Below the pieces are notes generated by a model. That model had not been told where the DNA came from. It saw nothing but the letters and a program-made list of their open reading frames with translations, and ran no database searches. Shown here piece by piece: positions 1 to 5,402 of a stretch of 5,402 nucleotides of DNA; within the stretch, counting starts at the first letter, position 1; every line of letters begins with the position of its first letter. The DNA is from an uncultured Bacteroidales bacterium (GTDB taxonomy: Bacteria; Bacteroidota; Bacteroidia; Bacteroidales; UBA932). Made by a program: the position numbers and the translations under genes. The stretch lies in assembly GCA_946616385.1 (NCBI GenBank), contig CAMOIZ010000076.1, positions 1 through 5,402 of the forward strand. The letters are read 5' to 3'.

Positions 1-959
1 CGGATGCGCAGCCTGCGGAGGCGCGGAACTCTCTTTTCAATGAAGGTAAGGATATGCCTGTCGCGCTTGTCGGGGTACATCTCGTCGAAATGAATCATCA
101 GTCCCGTTTCGATGGCGTCGGAGAGTTCATCGTTCACCGCTGAACCGAAGATCTTCATGGTGGACGAAGAATTGATGTACGAATTCACCAGCGGCGGAAT
201 CGCGGTGCCGAGATGGCGAAGGGCGTTCTTGAGGCAGCGCAGGTCCTCACGCAAACCGTCCTCCTTGAGAATCAGGTCGATAAGACGGACATCGGTCGAG
301 GACTCCAGCCGTTTGTATGGACGGATAAGTCCTTCATTGTCCGGAAAATGCTTCTCAAGGAAGCGCAATATCAGTTCGCGGGCAGTCTTGTCGAAAGATT
401 TATATATGGTCATCTTCCCGAAGAAATACTCGACTCCCGGATTGCTCAGCAGCACTCCCGCGATGCCGTCCCACAGGTTGTCCATCGTGAAAAGGGCCTT
501 GGCGCCGGCCTTGGAGCTCTGATACTCCGGAGCGACGAACGAACGCCCGAGTTCCATAGTCTTCGGGAGATACTCCGCTATGAACTTGTCTGAAAACTGG
601 AAAAGATGCGAGGCAGTCACATTGGGCTGGCCGTTTTCTTTGAGTACGACATCCTTCCCGAGAATGTAGCGGTACCCGCCGATTATTGCCTGAGCGTCCG
701 GATCCCAGACAATCAGCTGCTGATAGGGTTTTTCCATGAAATCGTACTCGTCGAGATCCATCGACTTGCCCGAACACCCGCCGGCTTCACGATAGGCGAT
801 TTCGCGGATGCGGCCTATTTCCTTCAGGGTATTGGGTGCATTGAAACAATCTACGACATAGATTTCATTACCACCCTTGTTGGTGTCCATCAACTTGCGC
901 GGTGCAGTGAGCTCAGCCCGGATAAGATCCACGGGAATGGCATCGATGATCTTTTCCAT
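1..959 (-). CDS. glsB: GlsB/OlsB-like GNAT-fold N-acyltransferase, C-terminus cut by window edge
   Basis: Reading from the ATG at 957-959 towards position 1 gives 319 uninterrupted codons plus a partial Arg codon (CG-) at the edge, so only the extreme C-terminus is probably missing. The protein opens MEKIIDAIPVDLIRAEL. Its first half (about residues 40-145) has the Acetyltransf_5/OlsB-like pattern: EIGRIREIAYREAGG (47-61), GKSMDLDEYD (64-73), QLIVWDP (81-87) and IIGGYRYILG (92-101). A conserved Bacteroidetes-type C-terminal half follows, with PPLVNSYI (255-262) and STMKIFGSAVNDE (266-278). There is no signal peptide or membrane span. From family knowledge, the Bacteroides homologue GlsB (OlsB-like) N-acylates glycine with 3-hydroxy fatty acids from acyl-ACP, the first step of glycine/serine-glycine lipid synthesis at the inner membrane face; older annotations say 'hemolysin'. 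The O-acyltransferase partner GlsA would be expected beyond the left edge. The exact amine acceptor (glycine or ornithine) is inferred, not shown. Confidence 0.78.
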   Translation of the reverse strand, partial: MEKIIDAIPVDLIRAELTAPRKLMDTNKGGNEIYVVDCFNAPNTLKEIGRIREIAYREAGGCSGKSMDLDEYDFMEKPYQQLIVWDPDAQAIIGGYRYILGKDVVLKENGQPNVTASHLFQFSDKFIAEYLPKTMELGRSFVAPEYQSSKAGAKALFTMDNLWDGIAGVLLSNPGVEYFFGKMTIYKSFDKTARELILRFLEKHFPDNEGLIRPYKRLESSTDVRLIDLILKEDGLREDLRCLKNALRHLGTAIPPLVNSYINSSSTMKIFGSAVNDELSDAIETGLMIHFDEMYPDKRDRHILTFIEKRVPRLRRLRI

Positions 960-984
960 CTTGATAAAGGTTCAGTACAATGCG

Positions 985-1017
985 CAAATATATAAATAAA
1001 TCCGACTTTCTGACAAT
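985..1017 (-). promoter_or_regulatory. Bacteroidetes-type promoter for the glsB-like gene
   Basis: On the minus strand, TATATTTG (985-992) matches the -7 consensus TAnnTTTG exactly. An ATTG (1014-1017) sits 21 nt upstream, a suitable -33 element; its outermost base overlaps the stop codon of the upstream nitroreductase. Transcription would start around 975-980 and give a leader of about 20 nt with no Shine-Dalgarno sequence. The acyltransferase can therefore be expressed separately from the nitroreductase, although read-through from that gene is also possible because no hairpin terminator lies in the 57-bp gap. Confidence 0.65.
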
Positions 1018-1544
1018 TATTCAATCAAAAAAACTCTCCCCTCCCGACGGGGCAGAGGATCGGGAAGATCGCCTTCCGGCCAACCTATTACACAATGCCC
1101 TATGCCTTCGTACTCCCCTTCCAGGCCAAGGGAATGCAGAAGTTCCTGCCACTCGCTCTGCTCGAACTCCTCCTTTGCACGATGCACCCAGCAACTGCCG
1201 AGTCCGAGGGAATGGGCGGCCAGCATCAGGTTGCCCATGACCAGAGACCCGTCATACACTCTGTTGCGCCAATCGGCCTTGTCGAGCACCACCAATACGG
1301 CAGGTGCTCCAAAGAAGGGGTCGAAGCCTTCCGGTTTGTTCCAGATGGTCCTGTTGGCTTCCGAAAGCCGCTTTATCAGCGCTGGATCGGTGATCGCCAG
1401 GATTACTGCAGACTGATGATTTTTGCCGCTGGCGGCATAGAGTCCGGCTTCGATCACCTGATTCAACATGTCCTTCGGAACCGGGTCCGGACGGAAGCGG
1501 CGTATGCTTCTTCTCGAGAGAATATCGTGTATGGTCTGGTTCAT
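1017..1544 (-). CDS. Nitroreductase-family FMN oxidoreductase
   Basis: This 175-residue cytoplasmic protein is near the short end for the nitroreductase superfamily. It has the three usual landmarks. The N-terminal FMN-phosphate-binding arginine cluster is SRRSIRRF (residues 10-17), followed by the helix IEAGLYAASGKNHQ (31-44), whose ASGKNHQ replaces the common 'apSa.N.Q' flavin motif. The central block is GSLVMGNLMLAAHSLGLGSCW (99-119), which normally forms the dimer core. The C-terminal block is GHCVIGWPEG (149-158), where GWP takes the place of the frequent GYP. Family members are homodimeric FMN enzymes that use NAD(P)H to reduce nitroaromatics, quinones or other acceptors; the physiological substrate cannot be read from sequence. 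The start is chosen because the family typically begins a few residues before the RRSIR motif. The gene is divergent from the esterase at 1603 and lies 57 bp upstream of the glsB-like gene on the same strand. The stop is TAA. Confidence 0.88.
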   Translation of the reverse strand: MNQTIHDILSRRSIRRFRPDPVPKDMLNQVIEAGLYAASGKNHQSAVILAITDPALIKRLSEANRTIWNKPEGFDPFFGAPAVLVVLDKADWRNRVYDGSLVMGNLMLAAHSLGLGSCWVHRAKEEFEQSEWQELLHSLGLEGEYEGIGHCVIGWPEGDLPDPLPRREGRVFLIE

Positions 1545-1549
1545 GGAAA

Positions 1550-1580
1550 CAAATGTAAGAGAAAATTCTTAACTTTGAAA
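1550..1580 (-). promoter_or_regulatory. Promoter for the nitroreductase gene, very close to the start codon
   Basis: On the minus strand, TACATTTG (1550-1557) fits the Bacteroidetes -7 consensus exactly. TTTC (1577-1580), a one-base variant of the -33 TTTG, lies 19 nt upstream. Only 5 nt separate the -7 box from the ATG at 1542-1544, so transcription would begin at or very near the start codon and the mRNA would be leaderless or almost so. The -33 position overlaps the -7 box of the divergent esterase promoter at its edge (1577). Confidence 0.5.
1570..1577 (+). promoter_or_regulatory. Promoter -7 element for the esterase-symporter operon
   Basis: TAACTTTG at 1570-1577 is an exact match to the Bacteroidetes -7 consensus TAnnTTTG. 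It is followed by a predicted start around 1583-1586 and a short A-rich leader of about 20 nt before the ATG at 1603. No convincing TTTG -33 element lies 17-23 nt upstream, so the promoter may be weak or activator-dependent. It is the first half of a 15-nt inverted repeat annotated separately. Confidence 0.55.
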
Positions 1581-1584
1581 GTTA
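1570..1584. repeat. 15-nt perfect inverted repeat in divergent promoter region
   Basis: TAACTTT-G-AAAGTTA has two perfect 7-bp arms around a single central base. It overlaps the esterase -7 element and the probable -33 region of the nitroreductase promoter. A one-base spacer cannot form an RNA hairpin, so if it is functional it would be a protein-binding DNA palindrome or a bidirectional promoter element. Chance in A/T-rich DNA is the alternative. Confidence 0.5.
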
Positions 1585-1602
1585 TACCAAAACAAAGCCG
1601 AA

Positions 1603-3651
1603 ATGAAAAGATTCTTCCTTTTTGCAGCAATGGCACTTGCCTCTCTCTCTTTGAGCGCAAAGGTCGAACTGACTCCCCTCTTTACCGACAACATGGTGTT
1701 CCAGCAGAAATGCCAGGCCCCTGTCTGGGGCAAGGCCGCCCCTGGTGCAAGCATCAGCGTGACACCTTCCTGGAATAAGCGCACATACAGCACGACCGCT
1801 GATTCCGATGGCAAATGGTGCGTGAAGATCGACACCCCGAAGGGCAGTTTCAAGAAGCATAGCGTAACTATCAGCGACGGAGAGCCCACCGTGCTGAACA
1901 ACGTGCTTGTAGGGGAAGTCTGGCTGGCATCCGGGCAGTCCAACATGCAGATGCCCGTAGAAAGCTGGAGGGCCGTGCGCACCAATCAGGAAGATATAGC
2001 CAATGCCTCGCAGTGGGCGGACCTGCGGCTGCTGCAGGTTTCCCGCGCCACGGGAATGGTAGAGCATGATTATTTCAGCGCCGACTTTGACAAGTGGAAG
2101 GAATCCTCTCCTGAAACCGTACGGAATTTCTCGGCCGCGGCCTGGTACTTCGGCCGCAAACTCATGCAGGATCTCAAAGTGCCTGTCGGCATCATCCACA
2201 GCAGTTGGGGCGGCACCATTATCGAAGCCTGGATGAGCGCAGGAGCCATCAGCGAATATCCCGACCTGCGCGCCCAACTCGACAAGGTGAGGGGTCTCTC
2301 GGACAACGAGTCGGAGAGGGAAAGGACTTTCGAAGAGGAAATCGACATTTTCTACAAGAAGGTGACTAAGCAGGACAACGGCCTCAAGGACGGCAAAGCC
2401 CTGTGGGCGCAGCCCGGTTTCGACGACAGCGCATGGCGCAGCATCCCGCTTCCCTGCAAGGTTCAGGAACTGTGGCCCGCCGTCAATGGCATTTACTGGT
2501 TCCGCAAAAGCATAGAGATCCCTGCCGAATGGGCTGGAAAAGAAATCACTCTCAGCCTTGGCCCCATCGACGACTTCGACGAAACTTACTGGAACGGCGA
2601 GATGGTTGGCAGCGGCCGCATCTGGAACAAGGCACGCGAATACACGGTGCCGGGCAGCCACGTCAAGGCCGGCAAAACCGTAATCTGCATCCGCAATACC
2701 GACGACCATGGTGACGGAGGCCTGTACGGAGCCCCCGACCTCATGTATCTGGAAGGGCCCGACGGCCGCAGGATACGCCTCGACGGGGAATGGAAGGTTA
2801 CGCTCTCCGTTTCTTTCGAAGGCGTCCCCAAATCCACGGCACGCGAACCGAACCTCGTCACCGTGCTTTATAATGCGATGATCAAGCCCCTCGCCCCCTT
2901 TGCAATCAAGGGTGCTATCTGGTATCAGGGAGAATCCAATGCCGAGAAAGCTTACCGCTACCGCGACCTTATGAGCGCAATGATACTCGACTGGCGCGCA
3001 CTTTGGGGCTATGACTTCCCCTTCTACATAACCCAGATTGCAAACTACAAGGGAGTTCGCAAGGTTGCGGGCGATGACGACTGGGCGGAACTGCGCGAAG
3101 CCCAGGCGATGGCAACCCGCACACTCGACAAGGTGGGAATGGCATGCATAATCGATCTTGGCGAAGCCGAAGACATACACCCAGTGCGCAAGCAGGAGGT
3201 CGGGGAGCGCCTTGCGAAACTTGCCGAGGTGAACGATTACGGCAAAAAAGGAATTGCGGACGGCCCCCGCTTCGAATCCTACAAGATCGAGAACGCCTGC
3301 ATCAGGGTGCGTTTCACCGATGTGGCAGATGGTCTGAGGGTCATTCCTTCCGGCAAGCATGCCGAAGACCGTTACGGGAAAGGCAACGTGTTCCCGGATA
3401 TGGTCGCGAAGGCGGAAAGCGGGGAACTCTGCGGTTTCCAGATTGCAGGCGCCGACAGAGTCTGGCACTGGGCTGATGCCACTATTGTCGGGAACGAGGT
3501 AGTCGTTTCCTGCCCCGAGGTGGCACACCCCATAGCAGTACGTTACGCATGGGCTGCCAATCCTATATGCAATCTTTTCAATTCGGAAGGATTGCCGGCA
3601 TGGCCGTTCAGAACCGATGATTGGCCGGGAGCGACTTATGGCAAATACTAA
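1603..3651 (+). CDS. Secreted sialate O-acetylesterase-like (SASA/SGNH) carbohydrate esterase with inserted jelly-roll domain
   Basis: This 682-residue protein has a Sec signal peptide (about residues 1-19, KRFF then a hydrophobic core, cleavage after SLSA). There is no lipobox Cys, so it is probably periplasmic or secreted. A small beta domain follows (20-100; NMVFQQK and PVWGKAAPG are typical of the family). The SASA/SGNH catalytic fold begins with GEVWLASGQSNMQMPV (104-119), where Ser113 of GQSN is the expected nucleophile. It resumes with GAIWYQGESN (437-446) and ends with the DIH block EDIHPVRKQEVGERLA (523-538; Asp524 and His526 complete the triad). Residues about 262-400 are an inserted galactose-binding/jelly-roll-like module (GFDDSAWRSIPLP, GIYWFRKSIEIP, LSLGPIDDFDETYWNG). 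A C-terminal beta domain spans about 550-650. Family members remove O-acetyl groups from sialic acids or from plant glycans such as xylan and xyloglucan; the nested module also fits CE20-type xyloglucan esterases, so the substrate is open. The stop overlaps the symporter start. Confidence 0.9.
   Translation: MKRFFLFAAMALASLSLSAKVELTPLFTDNMVFQQKCQAPVWGKAAPGASISVTPSWNKRTYSTTADSDGKWCVKIDTPKGSFKKHSVTISDGEPTVLNNVLVGEVWLASGQSNMQMPVESWRAVRTNQEDIANASQWADLRLLQVSRATGMVEHDYFSADFDKWKESSPETVRNFSAAAWYFGRKLMQDLKVPVGIIHSSWGGTIIEAWMSAGAISEYPDLRAQLDKVRGLSDNESERERTFEEEIDIFYKKVTKQDNGLKDGKALWAQPGFDDSAWRSIPLPCKVQELWPAVNGIYWFRKSIEIPAEWAGKEITLSLGPIDDFDETYWNGEMVGSGRIWNKAREYTVPGSHVKAGKTVICIRNTDDHGDGGLYGAPDLMYLEGPDGRRIRLDGEWKVTLSVSFEGVPKSTAREPNLVTVLYNAMIKPLAPFAIKGAIWYQGESNAEKAYRYRDLMSAMILDWRALWGYDFPFYITQIANYKGVRKVAGDDDWAELREAQAMATRTLDKVGMACIIDLGEAEDIHPVRKQEVGERLAKLAEVNDYGKKGIADGPRFESYKIENACIRVRFTDVADGLRVIPSGKHAEDRYGKGNVFPDMVAKAESGELCGFQIAGADRVWHWADATIVGNEVVVSCPEVAHPIAVRYAWAANPICNLFNSEGLPAWPFRTDDWPGATYGKY
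3627..3640 (+). promoter_or_regulatory. Shine-Dalgarno-like site that favours the 3638 start of the symporter
   Basis: GGGAG (3627-3631) lies 6 nt before the ATG at 3638, inside the 3' end of the esterase gene. Shine-Dalgarno sequences are uncommon in Bacteroidetes, so this could be chance within a Gly/Ala codon context. It does sit at the right distance from 3638 and does not serve the alternative upstream ATG at 3617. Together with the 14-bp overlap, it suggests reinitiation by ribosomes finishing the esterase. Confidence 0.35.
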
Positions 3652-4930
3652 GGAACAATTCGGCAGCCGCTTCGCTGCCATAGCGGCCCTGGCGGGAAGC
3701 GCCATCGGACTGGGAAACATCTGGCGTTTCCCGTACATGGTGGGCGAGAACGGCGGAGCCGCCTTCATCCTCATCTATATTGCGGCATCGCTGCTGCTGT
3801 CCGTACCCATCTTCTTCGCCGAATTCATAATCGGAAGGCGCAGCGGGGCGAACTGCTTCGGAGCCATGAACTGCCTTGCCCCCGGATCGAAATGGAACCT
3901 GTTGGGGATTCTCTGCATACTCACTCCCACCCTGATCCTGTCGTACTACGCCGTGGTCGGAGGCTGGAGCATCTCCTATCTGTTGAAATCTTTCACTCTC
4001 GCCTTCCCCTCATTCGGTAGTTTTTCCTCTTCCGGATGGGCCGTGGCGGCCTTTGTCATCTATCTGGCGATTTCATGCCTGATCGTGGCCGGCGGTGTCA
4101 AGAAAGGAATAGAAACCTTCAGCAAAGTCTCCATTCCCCTGCTGTTTATACTGATCGTAGGCCTTGCAATCTATTCCGTAACGCTGAAAGGCGGATCTGC
4201 AGGAATTGATTACATGCTCAAGCCCGACTGGGGCAAGGTAAGTGCGCGGACCTTCGTGAACGCCATAGGGCAGAGTTTCTACTCCATCTCGCTTGGTATG
4301 GGCATAATCATCACCTACGCGTCCTACATTAGCAAGAAGGAGAATATCGTTTTCTCCGGAGTCGGGACTGCCGGATTCGACCTCTTCTTCGCGGTGCTTG
4401 CCGGATTCGTGATCATGCCCGCCGTGTTCGCCGCAGGCATCGAACCCGGATCGGGCCCCGGGCTGATATTCGACACCCTCCCCTACATTTTCGTATCGAT
4501 GAGCGAGGCCTCCCCCATCCTGGCGACAATCGTTGCAGTCTCATTCTTCCTGACGGTCACCATCGCCGCCCTCACTTCGTCGGTTTCGCTGGTGGAAGTG
4601 CCGGTCGCGTGGCTCATAGAGGAGAAGAAGATGAAGCGAGGCAGCGCCACTCTGCTCGTATTCGCCGTTACGGGGATCATAGGCGCGCTGTGCGCCCTGA
4701 ACCTCGGCATTTTTGACTGGCTCGACAAATTGTGCTGCAACATTCTTCTGCCCATAGGCGGAATCCTCTGCGTGATTTTCGTAGGATGGGTAATGAAGAA
4801 AGATGATGTCCGCGACGAGTTCATTTCAGGCGGCTCCGGAAGCGCACGGCTCTTCGGTTTTTCGTATTTCCTGCTGAAATACCTTGCGCCTGTAGCCGTC
4901 GCCGTGATATTCTTGTCGAATTTCTTCTGA
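3638..4930 (+). CDS. Neurotransmitter:sodium symporter (NSS/SNF) family transporter, LeuT fold
   Basis: This 430-residue inner-membrane protein has about 11 predicted helices (roughly 11-35, 41-65, 85-115, 135-153, 163-181, 205-229, 243-268, 290-325, 336-357, 364-385, 409-429), the bacterial NSS pattern. TM1 carries GSAIGLGNIWRFPY (20-33), the unwound Na+/substrate site; Ala22 and Asn27 match LeuT Na1 ligands at identical numbering. TM6 has GQSFYSISLGMG (211-222), where Ser216 replaces LeuT Thr254 and Tyr215/Met221 line the substrate pocket. TM8 has AALTSSVS (310-317), the Na2 site. Asp248 in TM7 sits where LeuT has Glu290, implying chloride-independent transport. Known bacterial members import amino acids with Na+; the substrate here is not determinable. 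An ATG at 3617 would add 7 polar residues, but the 3638 start matches LeuT length and has an upstream GGGAG. The gene overlaps the esterase by 14 bp, so the two form an operon. Confidence 0.92.
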   Translation: MANTKEQFGSRFAAIAALAGSAIGLGNIWRFPYMVGENGGAAFILIYIAASLLLSVPIFFAEFIIGRRSGANCFGAMNCLAPGSKWNLLGILCILTPTLILSYYAVVGGWSISYLLKSFTLAFPSFGSFSSSGWAVAAFVIYLAISCLIVAGGVKKGIETFSKVSIPLLFILIVGLAIYSVTLKGGSAGIDYMLKPDWGKVSARTFVNAIGQSFYSISLGMGIIITYASYISKKENIVFSGVGTAGFDLFFAVLAGFVIMPAVFAAGIEPGSGPGLIFDTLPYIFVSMSEASPILATIVAVSFFLTVTIAALTSSVSLVEVPVAWLIEEKKMKRGSATLLVFAVTGIIGALCALNLGIFDWLDKLCCNILLPIGGILCVIFVGWVMKKDDVRDEFISGGSGSARLFGFSYFLLKYLAPVAVAVIFLSNFF

Positions 4931-4934
4931 TTTA

Positions 4935-4950
4935 TCACCATTTATGGTGA
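4935..4950. repeat. 16-nt inverted repeat between symporter stop and pckA promoter
   Basis: TCACCAT-TT-ATGGTGA has perfect 7-bp arms and begins 4 nt after the symporter TGA. As RNA it would make only a 6-bp stem with a 4-nt loop, followed at a distance by an interrupted T-rich stretch (4957-4966), so it is a poor intrinsic terminator. As DNA it is a symmetric operator-like site centred about 50 bp upstream of the predicted pckA transcription start. Both roles are inference. Confidence 0.55.
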
Positions 4951-4956
4951 ATATGG

Positions 4957-4987
4957 TTTACTTTTTGCAGCATTTTATGTAAATTTG
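4957..4987 (+). promoter_or_regulatory. Promoter for pckA
   Basis: TAAATTTG (4980-4987) is an exact Bacteroidetes -7 element. The best -33 candidate is TTTA (4957-4960), 19 nt upstream; the closer match TTTG at 4964-4967 is only 12 nt away and too near. Transcription would start around 4992-4995, giving an A/T-rich leader of about 32 nt with no Shine-Dalgarno sequence before the ATG at 5026. Confidence 0.6.
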
Positions 4988-5025
4988 CGCGCTTTTAAGA
5001 AAAACCTTAAACTCTAAAATATTTT

Positions 5026-5402
5026 ATGGACAAAAAAACTCTTGCCAAGTACGGCATCACCGGCGTAAAGGAAATCCTCTACAACCCTACTTATGAGGTT
5101 CTCTACAACGAAGAGACAAAACCCGGCCTTGAAGGCTACGACAAAGGTCAGGTTACCGAGCTCGGTGCAATCAACGTAATGACCGGCATCTATACCGGAC
5201 GTTCTCCCAAAGACAAATACATCGTCTACGACAAGACCACCAAGGAAGGTGCTCCCGGCGAAATCTGGTGGACTACCGACGGCTACCCCAACGACAACCA
5301 CAAGATGAGCGAAAGCACCTGGAAAGAGGTGAAGAAGCTTGCAAAGCAGCAGCTCAGCGGCAAGCGCCTCTTCGTGGTCGACGGATTCTGCGGCACCCAC
5401 AA
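5026..5402 (+). CDS. pckA: ATP-dependent phosphoenolpyruvate carboxykinase, N-terminal part (cut by window edge)
   Basis: The first 125 codons plus a partial codon are present; full-length family members are about 530-540 residues, so roughly a quarter is seen. The N-terminus (DKKTLAKYGITGVKEILYNP) and the block LGAINVMTGIYTGRSPKDKYIV (47-68) are diagnostic of the ATP-type enzyme; Arg59 in TGRSPKDKY is the conserved oxaloacetate/PEP-binding arginine. WWT (81-83) and LSGKRLFVVDGFCG (110-123) also fit. The nucleotide- and metal-binding motifs lie beyond the edge. The enzyme is cytoplasmic and interconverts oxaloacetate + ATP with PEP + CO2 + ADP. In fermentative gut Bacteroidetes it commonly runs in the carboxylating direction, making ATP and feeding oxaloacetate to succinate and propionate formation. 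It has its own promoter and lies 95 bp after the symporter, so it is probably a separate transcription unit. Confidence 0.95.
   Translation, partial: MDKKTLAKYGITGVKEILYNPTYEVLYNEETKPGLEGYDKGQVTELGAINVMTGIYTGRSPKDKYIVYDKTTKEGAPGEIWWTTDGYPNDNHKMSESTWKEVKKLAKQQLSGKRLFVVDGFCGTH

Noticed and set aside
112..995. Several plus- and minus-strand open frames of 125-136 codons at 112-522, 213-593, 400-777 and 606-995
   Set aside because: All are shadows of the GlsB-like gene, whose 319 continuous codons carry conserved family motifs. The gene lacks a stop only because it leaves the window.
1095..1778. 227-codon plus-strand open frame opposite the nitroreductase and running into the esterase
   Set aside because: It is antisense to a clear nitroreductase and then out of frame with the esterase. 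It crosses the divergent promoter region, and its translation matches no recognisable family.
3617..3637. Upstream ATG at 3617 as the symporter start
   Set aside because: It adds seven polar residues (MIGRERL) and increases the overlap to 35 bp. The ATG at 3638 has GGGAG at good spacing and gives TM1 numbering identical to LeuT.
1582..3774. 730-codon open frame on the minus strand, antisense to the entire esterase gene
   Set aside because: It mirrors the esterase, which has a signal peptide, catalytic motifs and a promoter. The antisense translation shows no recognisable domain, has low-complexity Val/Ala/Gly/His-rich stretches, and lacks a promoter at its start inside the symporter gene. 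Long antisense frames are common opposite GC-rich genes.
4994..5011. Inverted repeat TTTAAG / CTTAAA with a 6-nt spacer in the pckA leader
   Set aside because: A 6-bp stem with only one G/C pair is too weak to form a stable hairpin and is expected by chance in an A/T-rich leader.
5014..5400. 128-codon minus-strand open frame at the right edge
   Set aside because: It is antisense to pckA, which is unmistakable from TGRSPKDKY and its flanking blocks.

Overview
The window looks like chromosomal DNA from a moderately high-GC member of the Bacteroidales, probably a gut-type organism. Three things point there. The four intergenic promoters all match the Bacteroidetes -7 element TAnnTTTG. Most starts have A/T-rich leaders instead of Shine-Dalgarno sequences. 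The protein families are also typical: an OlsB/GlsB-like acyltransferase, a secreted SASA-type esterase, and an ATP-type PEP carboxykinase whose N-terminus resembles Bacteroides PckA. I cannot name the genus from this sequence alone.

Layout: two genes lie on the minus strand in the left part. The first is a nearly complete GlsB-like N-acyltransferase (start 959, running off the left edge), which has its own promoter. The second, upstream of it, is a small nitroreductase-family flavoprotein (1017-1544). A 58-bp divergent intergenic region (1545-1602) separates these from three plus-strand genes. It holds back-to-back promoters and a 15-nt perfect inverted repeat. The plus-strand genes are a secreted SASA/sialate-O-acetylesterase-like enzyme with an inserted jelly-roll domain (1603-3651), a LeuT-fold sodium symporter overlapping it by 14 bp (3638-4930), and, after a 95-bp gap with its own promoter and an inverted repeat, the start of pckA (5026 to the right edge).

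How they work together: the esterase and the Na+ symporter are almost certainly co-transcribed and probably translationally coupled, which suggests a shared uptake or scavenging role, although the substrate of neither can be read from sequence. The other genes look like independent housekeeping units: membrane aminolipid synthesis (glsB), redox chemistry (nitroreductase) and the PEP/oxaloacetate node (pckA). I found no tRNA or rRNA, mobile element, CRISPR array or clear novel system. The most interesting unexplained signals are the two small intergenic palindromes, at 1570-1584 and 4935-4950, and the esterase-symporter coupling. All intergenic gaps are under 100 bp, so no long gene-free stretch remains undescribed.
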